Positions 33,533-45,098 are shown, counted from the first letter of the stretch. The stretch is DNA of 64,000 bases from Sweltsa coloradensis (GCA_024449915.1 JAMZAV010000636.1:434001-498000); one strand, 5' to 3'. The notes: generated by a model from the letters alone, not told the origin. Translations and numbers: made by a program.

Positions 33533-34285
33533 CCAGGGCCCGATTCATGTACATTTTTATCCCAGTATAAGCAGATTTAGGTGGTATAAGTGCGGTATAA
33601 CTCCGAATCCAATTCATGAGACTTATCCCGCTCGCACGGGGATAAGAAAATATGTAAACAGATGGCGGACATTTTAAAATTTTGCGTCTATGTGTAAACG
33701 AGAAAGTTTGTCATTACTCTCATAAAAGAAATCAAAACCTCCGGGCCTAGGCCCAGATGTAGAAAATTATTCATAATACAACAGTGTAGGCCTAAAGTTC
33801 CATTAGGCTATAGGAATATATAAAATTAATACTAACGTTACACGTTTGACAAGCCCTAGGCCTCTTCTAGACAACCCTAGGCCTGCACGACCTTGTTTAG
33901 ACACACAACCCGCACAAATAACTAGTTTTGATTACTAAAAGCCTAATGCAGATAAAAAATAGTATGATAGTCCTAGGCTATTCAAAATTTACGGCAATAA
34001 TACGCCTTTTCTTTTCTTTTAACGATCTCACGCAATCTTCTGTCACTAAATAAAAATGTAAAACAAAAGATGGTGCAAATTTTCAGTGTTCATTTGCTAA
34101 TTTGCTGATTTACATGGCTGTGGAATGCAGTGGAAAATAACATTTGTTGTGTCTGTTGTTGCATTGGAAATTTTGATTGGATGAGAGTTGCTCAGACTTA
34201 ACCAGGCCTTATCCTGCCATGTCCTGCATTATACCGTCCTTATACCACCTATACCCGGATAAATGTACATGAATCGGGGCCCTGG
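33533..34285. mobile_element. non-autonomous DNA element with GGGCCCGATTCATG ends
   Basis: Ends CCAGGGCCCGATTCATG and CATGAATCGGGGCCCTGG, then inverted TACATTT...ATCC, form TIRs of about 28 bp. It interrupts the LINE between codons of its SPG motif. Host bases allow only a 2-3 bp overlap, so the duplication is unresolved. GGCCTA-rich interior with no protein. A second copy is at 60226-60890. Confidence 0.75.
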
Positions 34286-34544
34286 TGATTTCTTTCCTAA
34301 GCCTTTTAATGCTCCTTCCAGTTCAACCATCAAGAATGGAGCATTATGTGGGTTTTGGTTGTCATCTATTTATTTTTATCTATTTTTACTCTTCCCATTC
34401 TTCTTGTGTTACTTTGCTGTGCAAAAAACTCTCCCAGTGCTTCTGCCTATGTTTTATCTTCTACCAAAAGCTCATTCTTGTATTGTATTGGGTTATTTTC
34501 TGTTTACTTCTTAGCTTTGTTGTTCAATTTTGAGAGGAAGGAAT

Positions 34545-34665
34545 TATTATTGCTTGAGCTACTGTAATAAGTGTTTATACTTTCCTTCTTTAATTGCTTA
34601 TGTTTTTTGAAAGTGGTTGTGTTATGTCAGTTGTGTACTTGAAAGTCAGCCTGTCTGTGGTGGTG
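34545..34665 (-). repeat. tRNA-like array, continuation after the LINE
   Basis: TTGCTTGAGCTACTGTAATAAG and AAAGTCAGCCTGTCTG match units of the 30236 array. A GGT/G-run (34655-34681) follows, and then sequence equal to the left border of the array (30090-30230) at 34680-34800. Confidence 0.75.
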
Positions 34666-35139
34666 GTGGTGGGGGGGGGGGAATAATCAATGTTTTTGTG
34701 ATTGATCACTAATACACTGTAATCAATACTGGGGATTTAAAGAAAAATGTTTATTCTTGGGTCTTTCACTAGGACAAAACTTGGCTATATTTGAACCCAC
34801 TAATTGATAGTTCGCATCGACCCTACAATCAAGCTGAGTTGAATCGAGGCAAAGAGCTGAGATGGAAATAAAAACTTATATAACACTGACATTGAAAGTT
34901 TTTTGGTTCATCCAGGCTTACCTAACATTTATTGTTAATTTGTACTTTTTGTAACAAGTAGGTAATCTATTAGATACAATATAAATAATCAAGTTCTCAT
35001 ACTTGGCAAAGGCTCAAATATAAACCTAGTTGGTCCTAAGGGTCATGGGTTTTATCCTGTATTTAATACATGGAGTTATGTGTCATTATTCTTCACCCTA
35101 TCTATCCCTTGTCTAGGTCACAAATATAGCACACTCGAC

Positions 35140-35335
35140 CTATAAATGTATTTAAAAAATTACGTAGACGTGTAATTAACAGAACCTGCATTATGTTATT
35201 GCACAGGACCTGACTTTTAACAATACAGACGTCAAGTAACAAAACCTATCGATCTATAAATGCATATTTTTTAAATACTTAGCTCTAATAAACAGAACCT
35301 ACATTACGTATTTGCATAGGATCTGAATTGAGCAA
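35140..35335. repeat. degenerate tandem duplication, about 117-bp period
   Basis: TATAAATG...AACAGAACCT...ATT.CATAGGA-like blocks occur at about 35140-35217 and 35258-35330. No known family. Confidence 0.5.
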
Positions 35336-35618
35336 GTGTCACAAGTTTTGAACGTAAAATGTGCGAGTGCTACGCTTGAATAAGCGTTGATTATCGTTTT
35401 CGACAACTTTGCACTGGGAAAATAGCTTAAAAACACCAATGTTTATTGCCATTTCAAAAAGAAATTACAAACAAAATTACCTACACCAATTGAGTGAAAA
35501 ACTAATTACAATTACAAATGTCGCCACCTACGTCGGAACGGTTTAAAGGGGAGATGATGTAGGGTGTAAGGTAGAGCATGATTTATAGCTAGAAAACAGG
35601 GATCGAAGGAGGGTAGAG

Positions 35619-35949
35619 TTGAAGACAGATATAGAGTCCCATTTCTCCAAATCAGCCAAGTGGAAAAAGGGTTGATGTCAATCTCCAGAGGTCCTACTCC
35701 ATCCACCGAGGCGGTGGATGGAGTGTACGCAACTGTGTAAGAGGCTTACACAGTTGTCAGTACACTTGTTATAAGCTATTGTAATAACTGACCGAAAGCA
35801 GTTTGGGGATTTGGCAACATCGTAAAATAGTTTATAAGCATTTATTTCCCGAGTTAATAGGCGTTAAATTGACTAAACAGGTTTCTTCTTTTGTACAATA
35901 ATGTGTCTTTGTATGAAAGTTGTGGGACTCTATATCTGTCTTCAAGTTT
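35619..35949. repeat. inverted-repeat element with two strong internal hairpins
   Basis: A 23-bp segment starting TTGAAGACAGATATAG is exactly inverted at about 35927-35949. Inside are two perfect hairpins: CTCCATCCACCG/CGGTGGATGGAG with a 3-base loop (35697-35723), and CAACTGTGTAAG/CTTACACAGTTG with a short loop (35730-35757). No coding frame or target duplication is seen. Confidence 0.65.
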
Positions 35950-36149
35950 AGGTACTTTGTGAAATCTTGCTCTATGAAATAATAATTATTATTCTGCTTT
36001 ATCCTTGGGACAGAATGGTTAAATAGACAAGAGAAAGTTGGTTTTTAACCATGATTGCATAATTAAATGGACTGTAATTGTAGACAATTATGCTTATTCA
36101 ACATGAAAAACTTTATTTTATTTCCCATTTTCTTCTCCTTGTGTTTATA

Positions 36150-37318
36150 GGCCTACTCAAGATACTAATTTCCAATGTAGTTGTTATGAGATTAAACAAG
36201 TTAGTATGACTAAATACTTGGGACTAAAAATCGATCTTCATCTAAAATGGAATGATCATATACTTACTCTATGTAATAAAGCAAAAAATCTAATGTATGT
36301 TTTTTACAGATTAAGAAACATTTTGAACTCAATGTTCTTAGAACCATCTATTTTGCATTACTCCAGTCTTGCCTTGAATATGGCATTATTGGATGGGGTG
36401 GTGTGCAAAATGTATATCTCAACCCCCTGTTAATTATTCAAAAATTAGCCCTAAAAACCATGTTAAAAAGCCAAAAGACTTCTCTTCCAAAAGTACCTTT
36501 AAACAAGCAAAAGTGCTTGACATTAGACAGTTATATGTTAGAAATATACTACTTTTTATTCATAAATACAATTCAGAATTTCAACAGCCGTCTATGCACA
36601 CACGTACTAACACTAGACTTTCAACCCGGCATGGATTGTTCCTGCCTAGGAAAAACACTCGCCTGGGTCAAAGACATATCTCCTTTCTTGGGCCCCTAAT
36701 TCATAATGCCTTACCTGAAAATATGTTCTCTTCTTCTTTCTACACTTTTAAAAAGAATGTAAAGAGGTGGCTCCTCGAAAAGGATTTAACAGTAATCAGA
36801 ATGCCCAATCACTTTTAACTTATTATTTGCAGTAATAGTTTAGTTTTTAAGTTTAGTTTTTAAGTCTATAGTTTTTAGGTCTCTAGCTTTAGGAACCTTT
36901 GTAACCTATGAGTTACAGGGTAGGCTTGAAAATGTGAATTAATATTAAGGATTAGGGTAACCATTCACATTTGCTTCCTTGCACATACTTTTTTCTTCTC
37001 TATTTAAACTAAAGTAAATTACTCTAGCCATCATCTTGTTGATTATGAACAATGTATTTAATATGTCCTGTAATTGCCCACACACGAGCATTATGCTTAT
37101 GTGGGCTTCTCAAATGATAATGCATTTATAGAATTTTATTTCATTACTATTGTCATTTCACTCATAGATTATTTTGTTTCATCATTCATTATTGTTATTA
37201 TTTTGACCTCAACTATGAGCTTTTATTGTACTGATTAACTTGTGTTATAAATAAGCCATGTAACCAATGTAATAAGCATTTTCTTGTGAATAAACATTTT
37301 TCTGATTGATTGATTGAT
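36150..37318 (+). pseudogene. CR1/L2-like LINE, C-terminal reverse-transcriptase end and 3' UTR
   Basis: The plus strand reads MTKYLGLKIDLHLKWNDHI (36206-36262), then RLRNILNSMF, then, after frame changes, KVPLNKQKCLTLDS and HTRTNTRLSTRHGLFLPRKN, and FLGPLIHNALPENM before a short basic end (to 36818). These are the thumb and C-terminal parts of a CR1/L2/Rex-type LINE. A ~500-bp AT-rich 3' UTR ends in (TGAT)n at about 37303-37318. The catalytic domain is missing, so the copy is 5'-truncated; two frame changes disable the rest. Confidence 0.75.
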
Positions 37319-37417
37319 CCAAAAGTGGGTTATTTTGCATATTGAAATGGCATTCAAATGCACGAGGCCAACGTACGCAATCAAAAACACTGAGCAATTT
37401 TAAGACTACATCACAAC

Positions 37418-37855
37418 TAGGGATGCACATCGATACTTTTTTCATTATCGATTATCAAAATGGTAATCTCATTATCGAATCGATATTATTATCGATAATA
37501 TCGATATCACCAACAAAGCCTGTTCCGAATCCGACCTATAAGTGGAACCTGAAGTGTGGCAAGTGTAAGTCAAAACAATACTATCGCATTCCGTTTGCTG
37601 CATCGCTGTCTTTGATGTCATATTTTTGGACGTTATAGCTCTTTTAAAAACATAAATCTCGAGTGTGACACCATCAGCCCAGCCAGTGCATCGCACACCT
37701 TGAGATAAACTTCGTCTTCAGAGTTTGGTTTGTGCCACTATTGACAAATTATTTGATATTTCGATAATCGATAATGAAATTTTGGTTATTGATTATCGAA
37801 ATTATATCCATTATTGATTATCGATCGATAATATCGATTATCGTGTGTATCCCTA
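37418..37855. mobile_element. hAT-type miniature element rich in ATCGATA (438 bp)
   Basis: Flanked by a perfect 8-bp duplication ATCACAAC (37410-37417 and 37856-37863). Ends TAGGGATGCACA and TGTGTATCCCTA. Both subterminal regions consist of overlapping TATCGATAATCGATA-type words that pair within and between ends. Related elements are at 25943-26343 and, as a deleted minus-strand copy, at 52740-52997. Confidence 0.9.
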
Positions 37856-38069
37856 ATCACAACTAAATACCTATTTACAGGCTTAAATTTGCTTTTAATT
37901 GAACAATCGTGCAAGAATATCAAGAGAAACAGAACTGTTTGAACACGAATCAACGATCAAGAGCCGAATATTTCATCAGGTCAGATTATGCTACAGTTTT
38001 GCTTAGGCTTAATTGAACTAGGAGTGTTCCGAGCTCAGCATGACCATAGATAATATCCCAAAAGCTTAT

Positions 38070-39535
38070 GCAAGGAACTGAAGTGGACTTCACGGAAAGA
38101 TTGGTCTGCAGGTACCAGGAATTTCCTCCCCTTTTTACCACCACCACCTTCCTGGCACGAGCAGAGTGGACAAGATGTAGATCGTATCTATCTAATAGTT
38201 GCTCGACCCTTCTATTGATGGTCTCGAAACCATCCAATTAAATTATTTTCGCTTGAATAGAGTCAAATCCATTTTCCTTTCATTACGTAAACTGTTGTAA
38301 TTTACCTTTTAAATGCCCTTTAATGTTAATGATTTTAACTCAAATGTTTCACCGAAGTAAAATCAACACGAAAATGTTTTTGAATGATTGAGAACTAACA
38401 ATTTTAACAAAATAATTCTTAGCACTTCTGATGCAATGACGTAAATGTCATTATAATAATTATAATGCAACAACTATAAATAATATGAAAATTATAATAC
38501 TAGTACACAAATATTAAAAATACACTCTTGATTGACAAGCAGTGGACAAATCCGTATTCAATAACCGGCGAGCGCAATATTGTTTATTTATGGAAATAAC
38601 ACTTAAAAATTAAGAGATACCGGTATCATAATTTATTAAATTTTGTGTTATTGGAATGAGTATGGCCAGGCCAAGATTTAGTGAGTCATAGCCAGCAAGC
38701 ATTTTTACGTGATTAACATGATTATCTGACATTGATTGAGAGGTACAACGATACAACGAGTCATCTTATAAGCGGCTTATCACGAAGTGTTCTTTGTATG
38801 TCACATTCCGGATCAATACAGATGCAAAGTTGCATTATAATGGAATGGGAAACGACGGAGCATTAGTCATTATTTTCATAAGAACTATAAAACCCCAATG
38901 ATTTATTCTCAGAAACCATTAGTATTGTTTTCATTAGTAGTATGAGCAGGTGCAGATTTAAGAAAAAGGGCCTGATCGGCATTTGGTATTACTCTGTTTC
39001 GTATTAAAAAACCAAGACTCTTAGACCGGGAAGATATAAATAAACACAAACACACGAGCAATAACCACGGTCAGAAAAATAAAACACTTACCAAAAAGTG
39101 CGTACATTTTTGGTAAGTTTTTATTTTTCTGACCGTGGTTATTGCTCGTTGTTTGTGTTTATTCAAAGAAGTGTGTTGTATTTTATTGTTAAATTTTTAG
39201 TTCTCAATCAATTTTTTTCATTCAAAAACATTTTCGTATGATTCTATTTCAGTGAAACGTATAACTTAAAACCATTAAGATTTATGAGCATTTAAAAGGT
39301 AAATTACAACAGATTACGTAATGAAAGGAAAATTAATTTATCTCTATTCAAGCTAAACTAATTTAATTGGCGGGTTTAGAGAACATCAATAGAAGGGTCG
39401 AGGATAGATAAGATCTAAATCTTGAGCACTCTGCCCGTCCGAGGGAGGTGGTGGTGGTGGTAAAGAGGGGAGGAAATTCCTGGTACCTGCGGACCAATCT
39501 TTCCGTGAAGTGGACTTTAGGAAGGAATTGCTTCA
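38070..39535. repeat. large fold-back element, ~350-bp arms
   Basis: The arm at 38070-38410 is inverted at 39185-39535. Landmarks are ACGGAAAGATTGGTC...GGTACCAGGAATTTCC, CTCGACCCTTCTATTG and ATTACGTAA near TGAAAGGAAAA, each with its complement. The spacer of about 770 bp contains a second palindrome (39039-39163). In each arm a frame reads VKRGGNSWYL followed by a TNLSVK segment; see findings. Confidence 0.75.
39039..39163. repeat. near-perfect palindrome (~58-bp arms)
   Basis: AATAAACACAAAC...GAGCAATAACCACGGTCAG is repeated as its complement after a GTGCGTACA-type centre. It sits within the spacer of the larger fold-back. Confidence 0.85.
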
Positions 39536-40199
39536 GTTTTATGTTTTGTAGAAGATGCTCACAACAAATTTAAAATTCAGTTATCCTATGAAAAATGCAA
39601 AAATCAGAATTTATAAAAAAAAACATATATAAATTTGTTACATTATTGTTTATTCCATCGTTTCAACAAGGCTCGATTATGATTTGTAGCAATTAATCGT
39701 TGGGCATCTCTAGCACAAAGTAGGCCTACATGATTTAGAATTTATGGAAAAATATAATCAAGTCTCAGGTGGTAGGAACCATCAGGTGGGGGAAGCTCTG
39801 CCTACCCAACACAATGGGAATAAGTTAATGAAGAGTTTTGTTTTCCTTTACAATGACACTGCCACACACTATTCTCATTTCTTTGCCAACAGTACTTGAC
39901 CTTCCAACGCACTGTGACCACCGATACAAAGACTGAAGAGAAAGGACTGTTAGTAGGTGTAGTGTTGTTGAAATTATCCTAAAACTTGTATATAATCAAA
40001 ATTTTGAATATCCTTTTGAATTTAGTTCACGGGCTTATAGATTCCGACTTTCGGGCAGCGATCGTGAGCCATTGGTAAGAGTTGCGAGTCCACCGACGCA
40101 TTTTTTCAACTAAACTATCCCCCGCATACACATTCTACATAAATAGTTTTTCTCCACCATCAGTTTAGTTTGATTCACAAAGGCCTGTTTTTATGCAGT

Positions 40200-40625
40200 G
40201 ATATACATTTTTAATCGCGACCCAAGGGTGCCAATAGCGTTGTTAAATAATTCTAAAACTTGCTAGGAATAAGGTATGTTGGCATGAAGGGCTATATTGT
40301 GTTGACGGCATTCAAACTATAGTCATGGTAAGTGGGAAATGGACAATGTATACAGCTAAGCTAGATGAAGGTTGAGGTAATGAAAGTTGGCAATTTAAAA
40401 AATTATGATTTAGCCCAAAAAATACCAAATTTTGAATAACTTTAGTGTAAAAAAGAAGACTTACTTTTTTTGTTGTTGCATGATTATTTCTTGTGATTCA
40501 ATTAGTCTTAGCCTATTTGCTACATTTTTTTTTACGATTTAGTCTTATCAAACGAATAATATTAAAAGAATAATTTTTACAAGAAAGTGGTTTTAAGTGT
40601 AATCTTGGATCTGAACTGATAGATC
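40200..40625. repeat. copy of an unidentified dispersed repeat
   Basis: Segments match 46930-47080 (CTAAAACT.GC.AGGAAT.GGAATGT), 50921-51014 (ACAGCTTAGC...AAGGTTGA) and 51503-51690 (TAGTCTTATCAAA, ACGAATAAT, GAAAGTGG). It is the uninterrupted version of the repeat that hosts the Kolobok element. No coding content is seen. Confidence 0.6.
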
Positions 40626-40664
40626 CTAGTTAACTACAAGTTCGGATATTCTGTAAGTGATAAA

Positions 40665-40810
40665 AATGACTTTAGATTGAAGAAGATGGGGATGCCAAGG
40701 AAAAGATGGAAAACTACCATAGTAAAAGACTTGAACTTGTGAGTCAAGAGGAGACAGTTGTGAAGATGTGGGAGGATAGAAAAAAGTAGAAAAACGTGGT
40801 TCAAAACTCA
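40665..40810 (+). pseudogene. LINE C-terminal tail fragment
   Basis: The plus strand reads KKMGMPRKRWKTTIVKDLNL followed by a stop and a degenerate DR..W-type end. This is the GRPRKRW-like basic tail of endonuclease/reverse-transcriptase LINEs. Too short to classify further. Confidence 0.4.
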
Positions 40811-41031
40811 GGCAGACTGTCAAAATCGGGAAACGGCAACGGATAATGACTTCATCATTACAACGCGACAAACTGACAGAGAGCAAACTAGACTCAATAT
40901 CTCAAAAAGTTACATCAACTTACTTTGGTACGTACGAAATCGCAAAATGTCAAATGATTATTAAGACAACACCTTACTCGAGTTATAGAGGAGATATGGC
41001 AATATGCATAAAAAGTAATATGCATAAAAAG

Positions 41032-41105
41032 TCCCCCACTGAAAATCAGTTATATAACTGAGTGGGTAGACTCTAAATAACATTTATTTATTTATTTATT
41101 TATTA
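41032..41105 (+). mobile_element. SINE tail-only copy
   Basis: AGTCCCCCACTG, terminal hairpin, TAGACTCTAAAT and (ATTT)n. The start is the same as in the copy at 25331. Confidence 0.8.
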
Positions 41106-41479
41106 TGTGTAATGTATTTTTCAATAAACATTCCACTCAATAGTATTTTCCGTACATTGGTAATTGGTTTTATTTATTGTAATTTTGTGCATCAGTTTTT
41201 ATAGCATGGATGGACATTAAAACAGATGAAAAATAAATCAATAATCTTGAACGATAATTCATTCCCATTATTGTTGTAGAGAGGTGGGCTCAAACGCAGG
41301 AAAGATACCGAGGTGAAATCTGAGAAGAATTCCGAGGGAACAATATTTATTAGACCTGATTTGGGACATTTCCAGAAGCTAGTTGGCACAATATGAAACT
41401 TTGCAAGGTTGTCAAGCAAGGATAACAACACAACTTTTATAATGTGGAACATGAATATGGAAATATGGAAATATGGAAA

Positions 41480-41545
41480 CAAATCTAGAAATTACAAAAT
41501 CAACCTCGGCCGGGTATTGAACCTTGTTCTCCTGATTGCCGGTCG
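41480..41545 (-). repeat. tRNA-like SINE head fragment
   Basis: The minus strand contains GCATCCGACCGGCAATCAGG and GGTTCAATACCCGGCCGAGG, a B-box-like element close to the one at 28815. Only the T-arm half is clear. Confidence 0.4.
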
Positions 41546-41751
41546 GATGCTATTGCGGATTAATCAGAAATGAATCAAAATTCGTGCATCAAAATTGTAA
41601 AAATACTTTATTATTATTTTATTCTTTCATCAAGTTGTATCTAGTTACTTGGATTTCTGTAGCTAGACAATGTGTTTGAAATTATGTATTGGACTTGCAT
41701 GCATGGATGTCATGGGAGATGTACACCCGAGGATGCTTGAAGGGGGGTTAA

Positions 41752-41935
41752 TTGATTGATTGATTTTTGTTGCTCAACGTCTCTATTATGGCTATTCAAG
41801 TGAATGGTGATGGATGAGGGTGAAGGACAATAAGCCTAGAAAAAACATACCATGTGGGATTCGAACCCGCGTCCGCGTCCTCATAGTGAAATACACTGCG
41901 AACCTACGTCCTAATTGTATAAGCCGCCATGGATA
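41752..41935 (-). mobile_element. tRNA-derived SINE with (AATC)n tail
   Basis: The minus strand has a Leu-like tRNA head (about 41935-41845: GGCGGCTTATACAATTAGG, then a long variable region, then GGGTTCGAATCCC). A short body follows, then CCATAATAGAGACGTTGAGC and (AATC)n at 41752-41768. It shares its end type with 17156 and 32516. Presumed polymerase III transcription. Confidence 0.7.
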
Positions 41936-42125
41936 GCATAGTCTGGAGGAGATAGTGGTGGGTGCTAGGGGTAGGGTGCTGGTTATACCAGTGAATTTGC
42001 AAATTTCTTACTACATTGAGAGTGAGAAGGTAGGAAGCCATAATGAGCATGATATGGAACAATGCTTCCCTATACCTATCACTTTTCTGTGCATCAGCGT
42101 CACGTTTCACGATATAAACCGAACA

Positions 42126-42128
<3 letters not shown>

Positions 42129-42160
<32 letters not shown>
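42129..42160. repeat. poly-C homopolymer (32)
   Basis: Uninterrupted C run. It produces a spurious poly-glycine frame on the minus strand. Confidence 0.95.
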
Positions 42161-42162
<2 letters not shown>

Positions 42163-42164
42163 CA

Positions 42165-43530
42165 AAGATAATATGGAAAGGTTTTAGTGGTCCTAAATGA
42201 CAGAGGGACAGGGCTATCCTTTCTCAAAAAGAACAGAATTTTGCACCCGGCACAAATACCAAAAGCGATCATTGTACGAGGTTTATTTGTGTATCATTCT
42301 TCGACAATCTGTTGATTAATTAGCATTGTTAGGTAGCATCGAGCAGGCTTTAGAGGAGGATCAAGAGCTACTGGGAGTAGGGGATGGGAATAACATTTTG
42401 AATGTGATATTGGTACGGGAAAAATAAGTTTTTATAGCTGAATAGGATGCATTAAATAAATAAAATAAATCAACAAGTAATTTTGGGACTATATCCTTGC
42501 TAAATCTTTGGAGACCAATAGACGTCATTTGCTACTATTTGTGTATAGTCAAATGTATAACCTAATCCTACTAGTGGCGGCTTGTACAGTGTGCAAGGTG
42601 TGCAAAATGCACACCTGATCAATAAGGAAAAATAAAGAAAGCCTTAAAAACCAAAATTTAAATGGTATGAGTGAAAAATATTTTTAGAAAATATATGGTG
42701 ACTGGAGAGTGAACATCATGGGAGTAACAAGTTATTAGCGGGAAATAGACGAGCTTGGCTGGCAAGCCTGTGTGTTTACTTGCAAGTTCAGAGACTCGCA
42801 CCCTCGTAGTCGTAGGCCACTTAGCCGACGACTGTGTAGCGGCATCCCATATTGTTTGTTTGTTACAAGCTTGAAGCTACCGTTGATTGGCGTAGTGCGT
42901 GTAGCACGCAGTTCGGATGGTAGCTATGTTATTGTGTGGTTATCTGGAGTTACCTAAGCAGTAGAATGTATTGTGTACTTCCTATAAGTGGTGGTCAGGC
43001 CTACAGAAGGTGTTTATTGTCATATACGCTTGTTAACATGGTGTACACTAGAGATGTTTGAAATTTGAACTTGAACTCGAACTCAAAAAAAAGTTCGGTT
43101 CATGTTAATTGTAAAAGCAATGTTCGAGTTCGAAAATATCAAGTTCGTTCTTTATTTCGAACTTCCCGCGCGATATTTTAGTTTCGCTGTTTGCCAAATG
43201 CGCGCGCATGTAAAGGTCGAATGTCAATATGAAACCGAAATCAACATTGTTCACGTACTTCAGGCTATTCGACCGTGTTTTTCTATTTTCCAAAATATGC
43301 TATCAAGTCAAAATATACTGAATGGCTTTAAAACCTGGTTATTTTAGAAAATCAAAACAATTTTCTTCAAATTTTATTTTTCTGATCCAGTACACAGCCA
43401 ATGTTGCCACCTCAAAATAATTTCAAACTTCAATTCGCCAAGGCACACCGTTCAACGTAGGTTGTTGTGTTTTTGAGATATTAATTTTCAACTGGTTTTC
43501 TATAGGCTGACTGAGAGTAAAAAGACAATT
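42165..43530. other. no gene recognised; two single hAT-like ends
   Basis: CTAGTGGCGGCTTGTAC near 42573 and TAGAGATGTTTGAAATTTG near 43049 resemble hAT termini, but no partner end or 8-bp duplication was found for either. The stretch 43075-43150 is rich in GTTCGAGTTCG-type words. Short frames here are unsupported. Confidence 0.4.
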
Positions 43531-43539
43531 GTTTAAAAC

Positions 43540-44308
43540 TACGAAAACGCTAAAGTCCCGCCGCGTTGATGGATGAGCTTTTAAAAAAGTTTAGTTTGCA
43601 TGGGATATTTTTATTTTTGCAAGTTCTTTGTTTTGCTGCCTACGCATTGTAGCTGATTGTTGTCAAGTTTCTTTTGTTACCTGTCAATTGGTATTATTTT
43701 CCGTAAAAAACTTATATTAAAAGCTTGTTTATTTCTATAGATTTTGGCTAACTATTTAAACTTTTTCTTTTAAAAGGTACTACATCACCATAACCTTAAT
43801 GTCCATGTGTAATATGAACGTTGTAGCCCCACCAGTTTGGTCAGAATTGGCCCAAATGGCACGAAAATATCGCACAAAAAATCAAAAAACTTATATTAAA
43901 AGCTATGTTTCTATGGATTCTGGCTAACTTTTTCAACTTTTCTTTTAAAAGGTACTACATCACCATAACCTTAATGTCCATGTATAATATGAACGTTGTA
44001 GCCCCACCCGTTTGGTCAGAATTAACCCAAATGTCACGAAAATATCGCACTAAAAATCGAAAAAAATCGTAAAAGTACGATATTCATGAGAAATATTTCT
44101 TCGATTGTACCAAAAAACAATACACCTCTAAGTTCAGAGATTTCGAAGGTCCTGTAAAATTTTAATCAAGATCGGACATGCCGTTTGCACTGGTAGAGAG
44201 CGAACAAACAGACAAAAAAACAAACAAAAAAACAAACAAAAAAAAAAAACACCCGAAATAAACTTTTGGGGGGTCAGCTGAAATTGAAGTCTTCGCTTCG
44301 TTCATCTA
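43540..44308 (-). mobile_element. Helitron/Helentron-like non-autonomous element, TGGATGAGC family
   Basis: Minus-strand copy of the 54233-54988 element. The 5' start is at 44308 (TTAGATGAACGAAGCG, mutated), the 3' hairpin AACGC/GCGTT lies near 43550-43570, and the terminal CTAG is mutated. The interior contains two direct copies of a ~190-bp unit (about 43690-43880 and 43885-44065) with GAACGTTGTAGCCCCACC, then GGTAGAGAGCGAACAAACAG and an A-rich tract. Confidence 0.65.
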
Positions 44309-44765
44309 AAAATCTTTTTTCTCTCGGTCAGCATATAGAAAACCAGTCCAGTGAAGTTTGAAATTATTTTGAGGTGGCGATATTGGCCGTGTACCGGATC
44401 AGAACAATTGGAAAAAAATAGTTTTGATTTTAGCCAGGTTTCAAAGCCATTCACTATATTTTGACTTGGTAGCATATTTTGGAAAATAGAAAAACGCGGT
44501 CGAATAGCCTTAAGAACTTATCATTTTCAAGATAAGTTGACTGTGGGCGGCGATCGAGAAACATCAAATTTTGTTTCGGAGAAATGTTGGTGTGTTTTCA
44601 ATAATACTAAATGTTATATGACCCCGGTTCCATCCCCAGTGTAGGCACTTTTTTAATTTCCGTTTAAAGTACTCGCATAACAGCATCATAGGCCTACTAT
44701 AAAAACAAGGTTTAACATGACTAAATATATATATATATATACAACCAAAAAACCGAGTACATTAA

Positions 44766-45098
44766 TTAAGCGAGCGAAGCAAGCGTTTCCATTTGACTCT
44801 GCCGGAAAAAATAGTCACTGGTTTTGTTTGTTTGTATGTCTCGCCATAACGTTCCAACGAAGGGCTCGGATCGAGTTGAAATTTGGACCATCCGCAAGCT
44901 TCGCTCTCGATTGAATGCCAATAGTTTTGTGGCAAAATCGTTCAAAAAGTTAAAAAGTTACATTAAAGTTAATCGAAAGTTTTTTTTTCAAACTTCACGG
45001 CGACAAATCTGAGATGGCCAAATCATTTAGAATGTCCGTCCGGTCACGAATATGTTAATTTTATTTTGATCCGATAAGTAGTGTAGATGGAAATTACA
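44766..45098 (+). mobile_element. Helitron-like element, TAAGCGAGC family, 5' part
   Basis: Starts TTAAGCGAGCGAAGC and continues as in 29692-29350 (minus), then stops at GTGTAGATGGAAATTACA where the next copy begins. Truncated by or fused to the composite at 45099. Confidence 0.65.

Larger units (their letters stand above)
31139..34540 (-). pseudogene. RNase H-bearing LINE, twice interrupted
   Basis: Minus-strand pieces in order: an N-proximal part (34540-34286, ending GALKGLGKKSPG); reverse-transcriptase segments PILKKGKDG, SYRPIALTS, HQAGFRSNRS (33531-33153); a post-catalytic YLGMASDRKMTG-like part (about 33000-32910); the NLLKMVAGVTWGAN segment onward (32515-32108); RNase H with SDSMAAMQA and GNEKAHFLAKRGS (31937-31542); and a tail with CSLCGKEEQNRRYLFSC (31500-31150). 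The catalytic YADD region is missing, and frameshifts and stops are frequent. The 3' end is GAA-rich, as in the 12376 copy. It is inserted in the tRNA-like array and interrupted by a SINE (32516-32898) and a DNA element (33533-34285). Confidence 0.85.

Noticed and set aside
41192..41482. 96-residue minus-strand frame with weak likeness to 61589-61786
   Set aside because: Similarity (LLDN followed by a short match) is too slight to call a repeat or a gene.
42129..42272. Poly-glycine protein on the minus strand
   Set aside because: Produced by the 32-base C homopolymer.
42573..43060. Two more hAT elements
   Set aside because: Only single termini are visible (near 42573 and 43049), without partner ends or duplications.
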